DNA of 64,000 bases, from the NCBI RefSeq assembly GCF_016803395.1, contig NZ_JAEVHL010000011.1, positions 1 through 64,000 of the forward strand, in the 5' to 3' direction. Origin of the DNA: Micromonospora tarensis (GTDB taxonomy: Bacteria; Actinomycetota; Actinomycetes; Mycobacteriales; Micromonosporaceae). The stretch's first letter is position 1. Every line of letters starts with the position of its first letter. A model generated the notes under the pieces. That model was not told where the DNA came from and did not search any database. It saw only the letters and a list, made by a program, of their open reading frames with translations. Position numbers and translations under genes: made by a program. Positions 50,035-59,693 of this stretch are shown one piece after another.

Positions 50035-50115
50035 TGCCCGGGGCGGGGGTCGAACCCGCACGCCTTGCGGCAGCCGCTTTTAAGGCGGCCGTGTCTGCCG
50101 TTCCACCACCCGGGC
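50035..50115 (-). tRNA. tRNA-Leu (UAA)
   Basis: The minus strand folds into a full cloverleaf. The acceptor GCCCGGG pairs with CCCGGGC, the D-arm contains GGTGGAACGGCAGAC, and the anticodon loop is CTTAAAA (anticodon TAA). A long variable arm (GCTGCCGCAAGGCGT region) is as in tRNA-Leu, and the T-arm has GGTTCGACCC. The 3' A discriminator is followed by CCG, so CCA must be added after transcription. Length is 81 nt. Confidence 0.9.
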
Positions 50116-50217
50116 GGGTGGCACCGGCGCGCCGACACGCACGGTGCAACTGTCACCGTAGCGGGTCTGCGGCGACCCGGCGTACCCCGGCGGCCTGGTC
50201 ACATTAGGGTCGATGCC

Positions 50218-52077
50218 GTGAGCAGCGCAGCCCCAACGGCCTCCGACGCCGCCCGCGAGCAGGCCTTTCGCCTCGCCGATCGGGTCAACCGCCGACCTTG
50301 GGCCGCCCGGCTGCTGACCGCAGCCCACCGACACCGGACGGACCTGATGGTCGCTCTGGTCTGGGCGGTGCTGGCCGGCTGGCTCACCCACGGCCTGTGG
50401 CCCGACCCGGGCAGCCGCACCCTGGCGCTCAACCCGGAGGACCAGACCCTCTACGAATGGTTCCTGGCGGTGGACGCCCGCGCGCTGCTCGGCGACTTCG
50501 ACCTGCTCACCGACCGGCTCAACGCCCCCGACGGCGTCAACCTGATGGCCAACACGACGGTGATCGCGCTCGGCGTCGTCTGCTCGCCGGTCACGTTGCT
50601 GCTGGGCGCGCCGGTCACCTTCGCGCTGCTCGCCGCCGCCAACCTCGCCGGCACCGCCCTCGCCTGGTACCTGCTGTTCCACCGGACGCTGCGGGCCCGC
50701 CGGCTCGCCGCCGCGCTCGGCGGCGGGCTGTGCGGATTCGGCCCCGGCATGGTCTCGCAGACCAACAGTCACCTGCACATGACCGCCCAGTGGCTGGTGC
50801 CGGTGATCATCTGGCTGGTGGTCCGGCTGCTGCGGGCGTCCGACCCCGGGCCGGCGACCCTCGACGTCGCCGGCCAGGCCCGCACCACCGGACCGGGCCG
50901 CCGACGGATCATGACCTCCGCGGCGGGGCTGGCCGCCGCGGTCACCGCGCAGGTCTTCATCGGCGAGGAGGTCCTCTTCCTCGCCGCGATCACGCTGCTG
51001 GTGATGGCGATCAGCTACGCCGTGACGGACCGGGACCTGGCCCGCCGGGCGCTGCCCAACTTCACGGCCGGCCTGGCGGTCGCCGCCGGGCTGGCCCTGC
51101 TGGTGCTCGGCTACCCGCTGTGGTTCCAGTTCGCCGGGCCGCAGGGCGTCGCCGACGGGATGTTCACGCCGGCCTACTTCTCCGCCGACCTGAGCAGTTG
51201 GTGGACGGTCTCCCCGCTGTCGGTGGTCGGCAGCGACGAGTCGGCCCGGCTGACCACCGGCCCGGCCGAGTACAACACCTTCCTCGGCTGGCCGCTGCTC
51301 CTGGCCGCCGTGGCCTGCGCGATCTGGGTGGGGCGACGCCGACTGGTCTTCGCGTGCGTCGTGGCCGGCCTGGTGATGGGTGCGCTCTCGCTCGGCCCGG
51401 AGGTGGTGCTCGGCGGCACCAAGACCGCCATCCCCGGCCCGTACGCGCTGATCGGCGGGCTGCCCGTGGTGGACGGGGCGTTGCCGATGCGGTTCGCGCT
51501 GGCGTTGCTGCCGATCGTCGCGACGGTGCTGGTCCTGGCGGTCGACCGGGCGCTGGCCGGTGCCGGCCGGGCACGGCGGCTGGTGCCGGTCGCCGTCGGG
51601 GTGGCACTCATACCGATCTTCCCGACTCCGCTGCCGACCACCGGCCGACCGGCCGTGCCGGAGTTCGTCACCGGCGGCCACTGGCGGCAGTGCGTACGCC
51701 CCGGCGGGGTGCTGGTCCCGGTGCCCCTGCCCACGCCGAAGGAGCCCTGGCCGATGCGCTGGGCGACCGCCGCCGACGCCGGCTTCGGTCTGCCCGAAGG
51801 GTTCTTCATCGGCCCGTACGGGCGGGGCGGCACCGCCGCGATGGGCACCTTCAAGCAGCCCACCTCGGCGCTGCTGGCGGACGTCGCCCGGCGCGGCGAC
51901 CAGCCGGCCATCGGCGACGAGCAGCGCCGGCAGGCGGCCCGGGACGTGGACTTCTGGGGCGCCTCCTGCGTGGCGTTGGCCGACGACGCGCCGCACGCCG
52001 ACAGCCTCCGCAGCACCCTGGAGCAGCTCTACGGCCCCGGCACCCGGATCGCCGACGCCTGGACCTGGCGCGTCTGA
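50218..52077 (+). CDS. Large polytopic membrane protein, glycosyltransferase-like
   Basis: A 619-residue protein with about 12 hydrophobic helices. It has an early outside loop with DQTLYEWFLAVDARALLGDFDLLTDRLNAPDGVNLMANTT, the kind of D/E-containing first loop found in GT-C glycosyltransferases. The C-terminal 130 residues form an outside domain (FVTGGHWRQCVRPGGVLVPVP ... FWGASCVALADD). I infer a cell-envelope glycosyltransferase but cannot name donor or acceptor. GTG at 50218 is preceded by a leaderless -10-like TAGGGT. A strong terminator follows. Confidence 0.75.
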   Translation: MSSAAPTASDAAREQAFRLADRVNRRPWAARLLTAAHRHRTDLMVALVWAVLAGWLTHGLWPDPGSRTLALNPEDQTLYEWFLAVDARALLGDFDLLTDRLNAPDGVNLMANTTVIALGVVCSPVTLLLGAPVTFALLAAANLAGTALAWYLLFHRTLRARRLAAALGGGLCGFGPGMVSQTNSHLHMTAQWLVPVIIWLVVRLLRASDPGPATLDVAGQARTTGPGRRRIMTSAAGLAAAVTAQVFIGEEVLFLAAITLLVMAISYAVTDRDLARRALPNFTAGLAVAAGLALLVLGYPLWFQFAGPQGVADGMFTPAYFSADLSSWWTVSPLSVVGSDESARLTTGPAEYNTFLGWPLLLAAVACAIWVGRRRLVFACVVAGLVMGALSLGPEVVLGGTKTAIPGPYALIGGLPVVDGALPMRFALALLPIVATVLVLAVDRALAGAGRARRLVPVAVGVALIPIFPTPLPTTGRPAVPEFVTGGHWRQCVRPGGVLVPVPLPTPKEPWPMRWATAADAGFGLPEGFFIGPYGRGGTAAMGTFKQPTSALLADVARRGDQPAIGDEQRRQAARDVDFWGASCVALADDAPHADSLRSTLEQLYGPGTRIADAWTWRV

Positions 52078-52083
52078 GGACGT

Positions 52084-52124
52084 ACGACGAGGGGCCCCGC
52101 CGAAACGGCGGGACCCCTCGTCGT
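52084..52124. terminator. Strong bidirectional hairpin terminator
   Basis: acgacgaggggccccgccg pairs with cggcgggacccctcgtcgt around a 3-base AAA loop with one mismatch. It lies between the convergent stops at 52077 and 52132. Confidence 0.8.
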
Positions 52125-52131
52125 CGCTCGG

Positions 52132-53463
52132 TCAGACCCGGGGTGCGCCGACCGGCTGGGACGCCTCGGAGAACTCCTCGCGCGGGTCGTGCAACTGCCC
52201 GAGGGCGACCACCTCACGCTTGAGGAAGAACGCCAACGACCAGTCCACCACCACCCGGACCTTGCGGTTGAACGACGGGATCCGGCTCATGTGGTACGTC
52301 CGGTGCATCACCCACGCCGGCCAGCCGGTCATCTTGATCCCGTACACCTGGGCCACGCCCTTGTGCAGGCCGAGGCTCGCGACGCTGCCGACGTGCTTGT
52401 GCTTGTAGTTGACCGGCTCGCGGCCCCGGATCACGGCCGCGATGTTGTCGGCCATCCGGGCGGCCTGGCGGACCGCGTGCTGGGCGCTCGGCGAGCAGAA
52501 GTTGCCGGGCTCCTTGGTCAGGTCCGGCACCGCGGCGCAGTCGCCCGCGCTCCACGCGCCCTCGACGATCTGGTCGCCGTCGACCACCTGGAGAGTGGGC
52601 AGGCAGGTGACCCGCCGGCGGTCGTCCCGCGGCAGGTCGGTCGCGTCCAGCATCGGCGACGGCTTCACACCCGCCGTCCAGACGATCGTGTCGGACCGGA
52701 AGCTGTCACCGTCGGAGAGCTTGACCACCCCGTCGACGCAGGACTCGAGCCGGGTGTCCAGCCGGATGTCCATGTTCCGCTTCATCAGCTGCTGCACGGT
52801 GTACGCGCCCATGTCCCGGTCGACCTCGGGCAGCACCCGCTGGGTGGCCTCGACCAGCACCCAGCGGACCTCGTCCTGCCTGAGTTCCGGGTAGTAGCGC
52901 AGGGCGTCGCGAGCCATGTCCTCCATCTCGGCGAGCGCCTCGATGCCGGCGTACCCACCGCCGACGAAGGTGAAGGTCAGCGCCGAGCGGCGGACGTCCG
53001 GGTCCGGCGTGGCCGCGGCCACGTCGAGCCGGTCCAGCACGTGGTTGCGCAGGTAGATCGCCTCGCCGATGGTCTTGAACCCGATGCCCTGCTCGTGCAG
53101 ACCGGGAATCGGCAGGGTGCGGGAGACCGAACCCGGGGCCACGATCACGTGGTCGTAGGTGATCTCCCGGGCCGGGCCGCTGATCGGCTGCACGGTGGCC
53201 ACCTTGCGGGCGTGCTCGAGCCGCGTGACCGTGCCGGCGACCATCTTGCAGCGCCGCAACTCCCGCCGCAGCGGCACCACGGAGTGGCGCGGGGAGATGT
53301 TGCCCGCCGCCGCCTCGGGCAGGAACGGCTGGTAGGTCATGTGGGGTTGGGGGTCCACCACCATGACCTCAGCCTCACGGGAGCTGAGCTTCTTCGACAG
53401 GCGCAGGGCGGCGTACAGACCGACGTGCCCGGCACCCACCACAAGGATCCGCTTCGGATTCAC
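52132..53463 (-). CDS. ndh: NADH dehydrogenase, type II (NDH-2)
   Basis: Non-proton-pumping NADH:menaquinone oxidoreductase, 443 residues. The FAD site is ILVVGAGHVGLYAALRLSKKL, the NADH site TFTFVGGGYAGIEALAEME, and the second FAD motif is GAWSAGDCAAVPD. The C-terminal membrane-binding region is MHRTYHMSRIPSFNRKVRVVVDWSLAFFLKRE. The GTG at 53463 has GGGGAAAG upstream. This respiratory enzyme is essential or important in several actinobacteria. It could also belong to a ferredoxin-like subgroup, but the fold fits NDH-2. Confidence 0.92.
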   Translation of the reverse strand: MNPKRILVVGAGHVGLYAALRLSKKLSSREAEVMVVDPQPHMTYQPFLPEAAAGNISPRHSVVPLRRELRRCKMVAGTVTRLEHARKVATVQPISGPAREITYDHVIVAPGSVSRTLPIPGLHEQGIGFKTIGEAIYLRNHVLDRLDVAAATPDPDVRRSALTFTFVGGGYAGIEALAEMEDMARDALRYYPELRQDEVRWVLVEATQRVLPEVDRDMGAYTVQQLMKRNMDIRLDTRLESCVDGVVKLSDGDSFRSDTIVWTAGVKPSPMLDATDLPRDDRRRVTCLPTLQVVDGDQIVEGAWSAGDCAAVPDLTKEPGNFCSPSAQHAVRQAARMADNIAAVIRGREPVNYKHKHVGSVASLGLHKGVAQVYGIKMTGWPAWVMHRTYHMSRIPSFNRKVRVVVDWSLAFFLKREVVALGQLHDPREEFSEASQPVGAPRV

Positions 53464-53565
53464 GTTGTCTATCTTTCCCCGGCCGGCTCAGGTAATCCCG
53501 CTCGCGCCCCCCATCTGTGACGGAGCACAACCCCTGTGACCTGCCTAACCCTCGCGCAACAGCGG

Positions 53566-54129
53566 TCACCGACGGCGCAGCAGCCAGCCCAGCAACGCGG
53601 CCGTCCCCACCGCCACCAGCAGCCCCAACACGGTCACCCACTGGTATCCGGCGTCCCCACCCGTCCCCGCCGCCTGCAACAACAGCACCCCCAGCACGGC
53701 GCTGCCCAGCAGGACGGCAGCCGACCGGGTCAACCAGCGGGTGATCAACTCGGGGTCCACCACGGCGTCGTACGGCAGCAACGCGGCCAGCGCACAGAGC
53801 GTGTGCCCCAGGTAGAGCAGGGTCGCCACGGCGAGCAGCCGCCACAGCGCGACCGGACGGCCGTACCCGTCGGTGGCGAGCAACCAGCCGCCGACCGTGA
53901 CCAACGCCGTGAAAGTCGCCCAGAGCCGGCGCGGACCGAACGCGGGCAGGAGCGCGGCCACCGCCAGGAACAGGATCGGTCGGCCGGAGAGCACCTCGGC
54001 GGGGAAAGCCAGGGCAAACCCGGCAAGCACGACGACGAAGATCGCGGCCCGCACCAGCAGTGGGGCGGCGCTGATCCGCGCGACGGCGTTCTGGGTCGCC
54101 CGTACCCGCCCGGTGACGGCGTCGATCAT
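53566..54129 (-). CDS. Membrane protein downstream of the MoxR/DUF58 operon
   Basis: A 187-residue protein with about six hydrophobic segments (AAIFVVVLAGFALAFPAEVL, ILFLAVAALLPAFGP, ATFTALVTVGGWLLAT, LLAVATLLYLGHTLCALAALLPY and two more), ending RRR. No known domain. It is on the same strand as DUF58 but separated by about 95 bp that contain the 46-bp direct repeat, so it is probably the last gene of the same operon. Confidence 0.75.
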   Translation of the reverse strand: MIDAVTGRVRATQNAVARISAAPLLVRAAIFVVVLAGFALAFPAEVLSGRPILFLAVAALLPAFGPRRLWATFTALVTVGGWLLATDGYGRPVALWRLLAVATLLYLGHTLCALAALLPYDAVVDPELITRWLTRSAAVLLGSAVLGVLLLQAAGTGGDAGYQWVTVLGLLVAVGTAALLGWLLRRR

Positions 54130-54141
54130 CTGCGCCTACCC

Positions 54142-54243
54142 TCGTTCGCGACTGCGGGGCTCGCAAGCTCACTCCTCGCGCTCACCGCACCCGCCTTTCG
54201 TTCGCGACTGCGGGGCTCGCAAGCTCACTCCTCGCGCTCACCG
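54142..54243. repeat. Two copies of a 46-bp direct repeat
   Basis: An identical 46-bp unit occurs at 54142-54187 and 54198-54243 (period 56). In the minus direction it starts cggtgagcgcgaggagtgag, and the upstream copy encodes the last codons GEREE and the stop of the DUF58 protein. Such sequences recur in Micromonospora-type genomes as I remember, which I cannot check here. Confidence 0.8.
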
Positions 54244-55679
54244 ACCACCCACCCTTGGCGCCGTCGCCAACGGGCCACGTCCCGCAGCACCTGGTCCAGG
54301 CTGCCGGCGCCGGCCCAGCGCACCACCGGCACGCCGTGCTCCCGGAGCTGTCCGATCATGATCTCCCGATCCAGGCGCCACAGCCGGTACGCCACCTCGG
54401 CCCAACCCCGGTCCTTCGGCGACGCCAGGTCGGCCGGCAACGTGTCGACCGCCACCACGAACCGCCCGCCGCGGGCCAACCGGGCGAGCATCTGCGCCGA
54501 CCGTTCGTCCAGCAGCGGGGTGAGCACCACCACCAACGCGTCCGAGGAGAGCAGCTGCGGGCCGAAGACCTGGTCGTACGGCTCGTGCGCGGACGCGTGC
54601 ACCCGGACGTCGAGCAGCCACTCCAGCACTGTCAGGTACTGCCGCCGGCCGGCGGCCGGACGCAGCCGGCGGGCCGCCGGCCCGTACTCCAGCAGGGACA
54701 CCCGGTCGCCGCGGTGCAGGTAGTGCTCGGCGATCGCGGCGGTGGCCCGGACGGTGGTGTCCAGCACCGAGGCGGCGCCGCCCACCCCACCGGAGCGGCC
54801 GGCCTCGGCGAGCACGTCGAGCAGCACCACCACCTCCGCGTCCCGGTCGGAGAGGGTGGCGGCCACGTGCAGCTGCCGGGCCCGCAACGACACCCGCCAG
54901 TCGATCCGGCGCAGCCGGTCTCCGGGGGCGAAGACCCGTACGCCGGCCAGTTCGCCGCCCTCACCGGGCCGCCGGGAGTGGTGCGCCCCGACCAGGCCGG
55001 CGGCGCGGGGCATCGCCTCCACCGCCTCGAACGGCTCGGTACGCGGGTACACCCGCACCCGGACCGGCTCGGTGATCACCGCCCGGGAGACCAGCAGGCC
55101 GCCCGCCGTGGCGACCCGGGCACCCGCCGGGCCGACCGGATGCCGACCCCAGCGCAGGGCGTTACCGGCCAGCTCCAGGTCCACCGCCGCACCCGTCGGC
55201 ACGGACGTCACGAACGGCCGATCCGCGGCGGAACGCCGCGCGCCATTCGCCGGAGTCGGCGCGCCGGCCTCCGCAGTGACATTCGGTGCCACCACGTCGC
55301 CGGCCTCGTCGCGGGCGAAGCCGGCCCGGTCGATCCGCAGCCACGGTGACACCCGGGACCGCACCACCACCAGGTCGTAGTCGACAGTGTCCGGGTTGCC
55401 GACGCTCACCGCGGCCGTCACGTCGCCACCCTCTACCAGTGGCCCGCCGTCACCGGAGGTGATCCACACCTGGGGCAGCGCCGTGGGCCGGCGACGAAGC
55501 GCGTACGCGGTGCCCAGCGCGAACGGGGCGGCGAGCACGATCAGGTCGACCCGACCCAGCAGCACGCCCGCCACCAGCAGCAGACCGGCGAGCAGCACCG
55601 CCCGGCCGAGCGCCGGGGTGGGCGCCCAGCCGGCGGCCGGTTCCGGTTCGCTGGCTCTCGACACGGTCGGTCCGGTCAT
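54225..55679 (-). CDS. DUF58 protein (MoxR-associated vWA-like)
   Basis: A 484-residue protein: an N-terminal pair of helices ([20 protein letters not shown] and [19 protein letters not shown]), a beta domain, and the DUF58 region near residues 240-330. That region carries [36 protein letters not shown] and the [16 protein letters not shown] metal-binding-like acidic site. It usually partners the adjacent MoxR ATPase. The ATG at 55679 overlaps the MoxR stop by one base. Its final codons are supplied by the repeat at 54198-54243. Confidence 0.88.
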   Translation of the reverse strand: MTGPTVSRASEPEPAAGWAPTPALGRAVLLAGLLLVAGVLLGRVDLIVLAAPFALGTAYALRRRPTALPQVWITSGDGGPLVEGGDVTAAVSVGNPDTVDYDLVVVRSRVSPWLRIDRAGFARDEAGDVVAPNVTAEAGAPTPANGARRSAADRPFVTSVPTGAAVDLELAGNALRWGRHPVGPAGARVATAGGLLVSRAVITEPVRVRVYPRTEPFEAVEAMPRAAGLVGAHHSRRPGEGGELAGVRVFAPGDRLRRIDWRVSLRARQLHVAATLSDRDAEVVVLLDVLAEAGRSGGVGGAASVLDTTVRATAAIAEHYLHRGDRVSLLEYGPAARRLRPAAGRRQYLTVLEWLLDVRVHASAHEPYDQVFGPQLLSSDALVVVLTPLLDERSAQMLARLARGGRFVVAVDTLPADLASPKDRGWAEVAYRLWRLDREIMIGQLREHGVPVVRWAGAGSLDQVLRDVARWRRRQGWVVGEREE

Positions 55680-56684
55680 CAGCGCCGGGGCCCACCGGCG
55701 GCGTAGCTGGGCAGCGCGCCACTGGCCGGGGCGGGCGTCGCCTCCAGCACCTCGCCCACCACGAACGCCGGGTCGACCGGCGCAGCCACATCTCCGGCCG
55801 CAACGTGATCCGGTGGGCCAGGGCGGGCGCCGCCACCGCCTTGACGTCCTCGGGCACCACGTAGTCCCGTCCGCCGAAGACCGCGCGGACCCGGGCCAGC
55901 AGCAGCAGCGCCAGCGAACCGCGAGGTGAGGCACCGACCAGCACCGACGGGTGCTCCCGGGTGGCCGCGGTGAGCGACACGATGTACCGGCCGATGGAGT
56001 CCTCCACCACCACGTCCTCCAGGGCGGCCTGCATGGCCCGCAGCGTCGCCGCGTCCACCACCGCCTTGATGTCCGCCTCCTCACGGCGGCGGCCCATCCG
56101 GCGGCGCAGCACCTCCCACTCCTCCTCGTGCTGCGGGTAACCGAAGGACACCCGCAGCAGGAACCGGTCCAGCTGCGCCTCGGGCAGCGGATAGGTGCCC
56201 TCGTACTCGATCGGGTTTGCGGTGGCCAGCACGTGGAACGGCTCGTCCAGCTTGTAGGTCACACCCTCCACCGAGACCTGCTTCTCCTGCATCGCCTCCA
56301 GCAGCGCGGACTGGGTCTTCGGCGGGGTCCGGTTGATCTCGTCGGCGAGGAGCAGGTTGGTGAAGACCGGGCCGGCCGGAAGGCGAAGTCGCCGTTGCGC
56401 TGGTCGTACAGGAACGAGCCGGTGACGTCGGCGGGAAGCAGGTCGGGGGTGAACTGCAACCGGCGGAAATCCAGCCCGAGCGCCTGGGCGAAGGAGCGCG
56501 CGGTGAGCGTCTTACCGAGCCCCGGCAGGTCCTCCAGGAGCACGTGCCCGCCCGCGAGGATGCCGGCGAGGACCAGCTCCAGGGCGTCCCGCTTGCCGAC
56601 CACGACGGTGCCGACCGCGTCCAGGACCGCGCGAGCCAGCTGGCCGACCTCGGCGGGGGCGATGCTCCGGTCCACGTCGTTCAT
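55679..56684 (-). CDS. MoxR family AAA+ ATPase (two frameshifts)
   Basis: A chaperone-like AAA+ ATPase of the MoxR class, 335 residues when corrected. Walker A is [21 protein letters not shown]. The Walker B region follows the first break near 56373 ([33 protein letters not shown] spans it). Sensor motifs include [27 protein letters not shown] second break near 55778 precedes the end ([16 protein letters not shown]). Each is a base lost from a GGG/CCC run. The ATG at 56684 overlaps the upstream gene's TGA and has GGAGAG ahead. It works with DUF58 in membrane-complex assembly. Confidence 0.88.
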
Positions 56685-57270
56685 CAGATGCTCTCCAGTT
56701 CGGCGACGATCACCGCGAGGTCGCGCGGTGACGGGGTGCGGCGAGGCGGGGTCTCCAGGAACGTCCACAGCCGCTCGCCCAGCAGGGCGCGGGCGCGGGC
56801 CGGGTCGACTCACGGGTGACGCCGTGCTTCAGGCGCAACCGCTCGTCGGCCAGTTCACCGATCCGGGGAAGGACGGTGCCGGTGAACCGTTCGGGTCGGG
56901 TGCTGGACCAGTCCAGTGGCCACTCCCACCGGTTGATCGCGGTCCGCAGCGCGTCCCGGGCACCGAAGTGGTAGCTGCCGTCCTCCTCGCCCGTCCCGGC
57001 CCGACCACCCGCCGGTGGCGGGGGTGGCGGCGCGAGCAGGGCGGTGACCCGACGCACCGCCAGCACGGCGAGCACCCCGGCGATCAGTACCGGCAGCGAG
57101 ACCTGGAGGCCCACCGCGCGGAGACCGACGAGCAGTACCGCGACCAGCGCGGCGGCCCAGGCGAGGGAGCGCAGCACCGGACCCCACCGGGAGGAGCGGC
57201 CCTGCGGACCGGCCGGCGCCGCCTCCTCCTCGAACGCGAGCAGGTCGTCGATGCTGGTGCTACTGCTCAA
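56684..57270 (-). CDS. Membrane protein in the MoxR operon (one frameshift)
   Basis: A 195-residue protein. The polar N-terminus DDLLAFEEEAAPAG is followed by two helices (LRSLAWAAALVAVLLVGLRAV, VSLPVLIAGVLAVLAVRRV), a Pro-rich linker and a cytoplasmic domain (YHFGARDALRTAINRWEWPLDWS). A shift near 56807 separates the end (RARALLGERLWTFLETPPR ... IVAELESI). The only in-frame start is a TTG at 57270 that overlaps the DUF4129 stop. Not DUF4350 by size. Function unknown. Confidence 0.7.
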
Positions 57271-58051
57271 GGCTCACCGCCGAGGTCAGCTCTCCGCGCA
57301 GCCGGCGGAGCGCGGCGCGTGCCTGGTCGCGGGTGCGCTCGTCCACCGGTCGGGTGGCGTAGCGGGCCTCGCGGTAGACGTCCGCGAAATCGGCGAGCAC
57401 GTCGGTGCTGACGATCGCCGGCACGCCGGCCGTCGGGTCGCCGCGCAGCAGGCGGCTGACCAGGTCGGTGGAGGTGTCCCCGGCGAGCCGTGGCACACCT
57501 GCCGCGGCGGCGGCCTCCTCCAGCCGCACCCAACAGGCGATCACCGCCACCCGGGGGTCGGTGTCCCGGTCGTCGAGTTCCACCAGGCCGGCGTCGAGCG
57601 CGGCGACCACCTCACGGGCGGTGCCCTCGGCGCTGCGTCTGGTCCGTTGCGTCGGCAGCGCCCGGGTGGTGCGGCGCAGCGCCCCCCGGATCAGGACCCA
57701 GCAGAGGTATCCGAGGGCGGCGAGGATGGCCGACCCGAGCAGGACCATCGCCACGGTGGCGATCCACTGCGGGATGTGCGCCTGGGTGGCCTCGCCGGCG
57801 TCGCGCGGCTCGATCGGGATGGACGGCGACGGCTCGACGGTCGGGTACTCCGGAACCCAGGGGATGTTGTCCGCAGCCGGCGGGATGCGACTGGCCCCGA
57901 TCGACGAGTGGGCGGACGCCAACGCGGCACCGACGAGCAGGACCGCCACCACCCCCACCGGCCACCACCGGCGTAGCAGGCCGATCACCGGGCGCAGCGC
58001 ACCCGGCTCGGCGGCCGGTGGTGGCGTGGGCGGGCGCGTTCCGTCTGTCAT
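57260..58051 (-). CDS. DUF4129 domain membrane protein
   Basis: A 263-residue protein with two helices (WWPVGVVAVLLVGAALASAHS and WIATVAMVLLGSAILAALGYL) flanking an outside loop. The cytoplasmic DUF4129 domain (VIACWVRLEEAAAAAGVPRLAGDTSTDLVSRLL) is often paired with MoxR/DUF58 systems and transglutaminases. It is the first gene in a four-gene overlapping operon, with a weak ribosome site before the ATG at 58051. Confidence 0.85.
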   Translation of the reverse strand: MTDGTRPPTPPPAAEPGALRPVIGLLRRWWPVGVVAVLLVGAALASAHSSIGASRIPPAADNIPWVPEYPTVEPSPSIPIEPRDAGEATQAHIPQWIATVAMVLLGSAILAALGYLCWVLIRGALRRTTRALPTQRTRRSAEGTAREVVAALDAGLVELDDRDTDPRVAVIACWVRLEEAAAAAGVPRLAGDTSTDLVSRLLRGDPTAGVPAIVSTDVLADFADVYREARYATRPVDERTRDQARAALRRLRGELTSAVSLEQ

Positions 58052-58073
58052 CGCCACCACCCCACGCGTCGTG

Positions 58074-58814
58074 TCAGTCCACTCCGGCCAGCCGCTTGGC
58101 CTGCCCGAAGATGTCGTCCAGCATTCCTGGTGTCAACCGCCCGGTGAAGGTGTTCTGCTGGCTGACGTGGTAGCAGCCCAGCAAGTCCGGAGCGTCCGTG
58201 CCGGACCAGTGTGCCCCATGACCGAACGCCGGTCGCGGGCTGGGCGGCGGCTGCCCGTACACCGCCCGGAGCACCGGCCACCACGCCGCCCAGGCGAACG
58301 CGCCCAGCGCGACCACGACGCGCAGCGTGGGCCGGATCAGCGCGACCTCGCGGTGCAGCCAGGGTGCGCAGGTGTCCCGTTCCAGCGGGGTCGGCTTGTT
58401 GTCCGGCGGTGCGCACCGGACGGCCGAGAAGATCCGGAGGTCCCGCACGGTGAGCCCGTCGTCGGCGGCGATGCTGGTCGGCTGGTTGGCGAGCCCGGCC
58501 CGGTGCAGCGCGGCGAAGAGCACGTCGCCGGACCGGTCACCGGTGAAGATCCGGCCGGTGCGGTTGCCGCCGTGCGCGGCGGGCGCCAGCCCGAGGATGG
58601 CGATCCGCGCCTCGCCGGTGCCGAAGCCCGGCACCGGTCGGCCCCAGTACTCCTGGTCACGGAAGGCGGCCCGGCGGGTGCGGGCCACCTCCTCCCGCCA
58701 CCGGACCAGCCGGGGGCAGGCGAAACAGTCGCTGACCGCCGCGTCGACGTCGGCGAGGTCGGTCGCCCGCGCCGCGCGGGCGACCACCTGCTCGGGGGTA
58801 CGCGACTCAGCCAA
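58074..58814 (-). CDS. Uracil-DNA glycosylase family 5 (UdgB-like)
   Basis: A 246-residue DNA-repair glycosylase of the [4Fe-4S] type. The N-terminal cysteine pair is [15 protein letters not shown], the catalytic motif A is [23 protein letters not shown], and [22 protein letters not shown] holds the other cluster cysteines. The C-terminal motif [10 protein letters not shown] is typical of UdgB. A TTG at 58814 overlaps the stop of the dienelactone hydrolase gene by TTGGCTGA; a downstream GTG is possible. High-GC genomes suffer cytosine deamination, consistent with this family's use. Confidence 0.87.
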   Translation of the reverse strand: MAESRTPEQVVARAARATDLADVDAAVSDCFACPRLVRWREEVARTRRAAFRDQEYWGRPVPGFGTGEARIAILGLAPAAHGGNRTGRIFTGDRSGDVLFAALHRAGLANQPTSIAADDGLTVRDLRIFSAVRCAPPDNKPTPLERDTCAPWLHREVALIRPTLRVVVALGAFAWAAWWPVLRAVYGQPPPSPRPAFGHGAHWSGTDAPDLLGCYHVSQQNTFTGRLTPGMLDDIFGQAKRLAGVD

Positions 58815-59493
58815 GCTTGGCCCGGAAGAGTTCCAGGGTGCGGGCCCAGGCGCTGGCGGCGGCGCGCTGGTCGAACGCCTCCGGCCGGTCGTCGTTGAAG
58901 AACGCGTGCGAGGTGCCCGGGTAGTCGTAGAGCTGGCAGTCGCCGCCGGCCCCCTCGATGGCCCGCCGAGCGGTCTGCACGCCCTCGGCGCTGGAGGTGC
59001 CGTCCTCTTCGGAACAGTGGATGACAGCGCTCTTGCCGGCGTAGTCGGCCCAGTCCGGGCGCATCGACTCCCAGGGCAGCACCGGATAGAAACCGACGGC
59101 GGCGACGATCCGCTCGGAGATGGTGGCCGACCAGAGCGCGAGGCTGCCACCGGCGCAGAAGCCCACGGCACCGACCTTACCGGTGACCTCGGGCCGGCCG
59201 GCGAGATAGTCGGCCGCGCCGGCGATGTCCTTCGCGGCCTCGTCCATCCGCATCCCCATCAGCAGCCGCTGCGCCTCGTCCGGCTCGCTTGTCGTCTCGC
59301 CGTGGTAAAAGTCCGGTGCGAGTGCGACGAAGCCGGCCTCGGCGAAGCGGTCCGCCACCGAGCGGATGTGCGGGACCAGTCCCCACCACTCCTGGATGAC
59401 GATGACGGCAGGGCTGGCCATGCCGCTGCCGGGTATCGCGAGATACCCCTCGCTCGCGCCCCCGTTGCCGCGGTAGCTCACCGTTTCGCCCAT
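58807..59493 (-). CDS. Dienelactone hydrolase family protein
   Basis: An alpha/beta hydrolase of 228 residues. The nucleophile is the Cys in [12 protein letters not shown], and the other triad members are the Asp in CSEEDGTS and the His in [44 protein letters not shown] is the family N-terminus. It may act on lactones or esters. Nothing in the context points to aromatic degradation. Confidence 0.9.
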   Translation of the reverse strand: MGETVSYRGNGGASEGYLAIPGSGMASPAVIVIQEWWGLVPHIRSVADRFAEAGFVALAPDFYHGETTSEPDEAQRLLMGMRMDEAAKDIAGAADYLAGRPEVTGKVGAVGFCAGGSLALWSATISERIVAAVGFYPVLPWESMRPDWADYAGKSAVIHCSEEDGTSSAEGVQTARRAIEGAGGDCQLYDYPGTSHAFFNDDRPEAFDQRAAASAWARTLELFRAKLG

Positions 59494-59693
59494 GGCCCGT
59501 CCTCCTAGCGGTCAGTCATCGTTGGCTGGTCGCCCAGTGGTCCTACGTGCCGGTAGCCTGCCACGCCGCACGGCCGTCGGGAAGACGCCGGAACAGTGGC
59601 ATTCACCTCCTGTCCGCCCCCTGGTGACTCCGGGTACGCCGACGGCGGCGGGGTCTGTTCCCCACCGCCGTCGATGCCGAACTACCGCTTCGG
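59494..59693. other. Intergenic region with terminator
   Basis: A 200-bp gap between same-strand genes containing the hairpin at 59641-59672 and the promoter region of the dienelactone hydrolase operon. No gene is seen. Confidence 0.45.
59641..59672 (-). terminator. Hairpin terminator after LppU-like gene
   Basis: gacggcgg and gggg pair with cccc and ccgccgtc around a short loop, with one unpaired base on each arm, 22 bases downstream of the stop at 59694 in the minus direction. Confidence 0.7.

Noticed and set aside
53566..58051. A new defence or toxin system around MoxR
   Set aside because: The MoxR/DUF58/DUF4129 combination is a widespread housekeeping arrangement; nothing in the window suggests defence.
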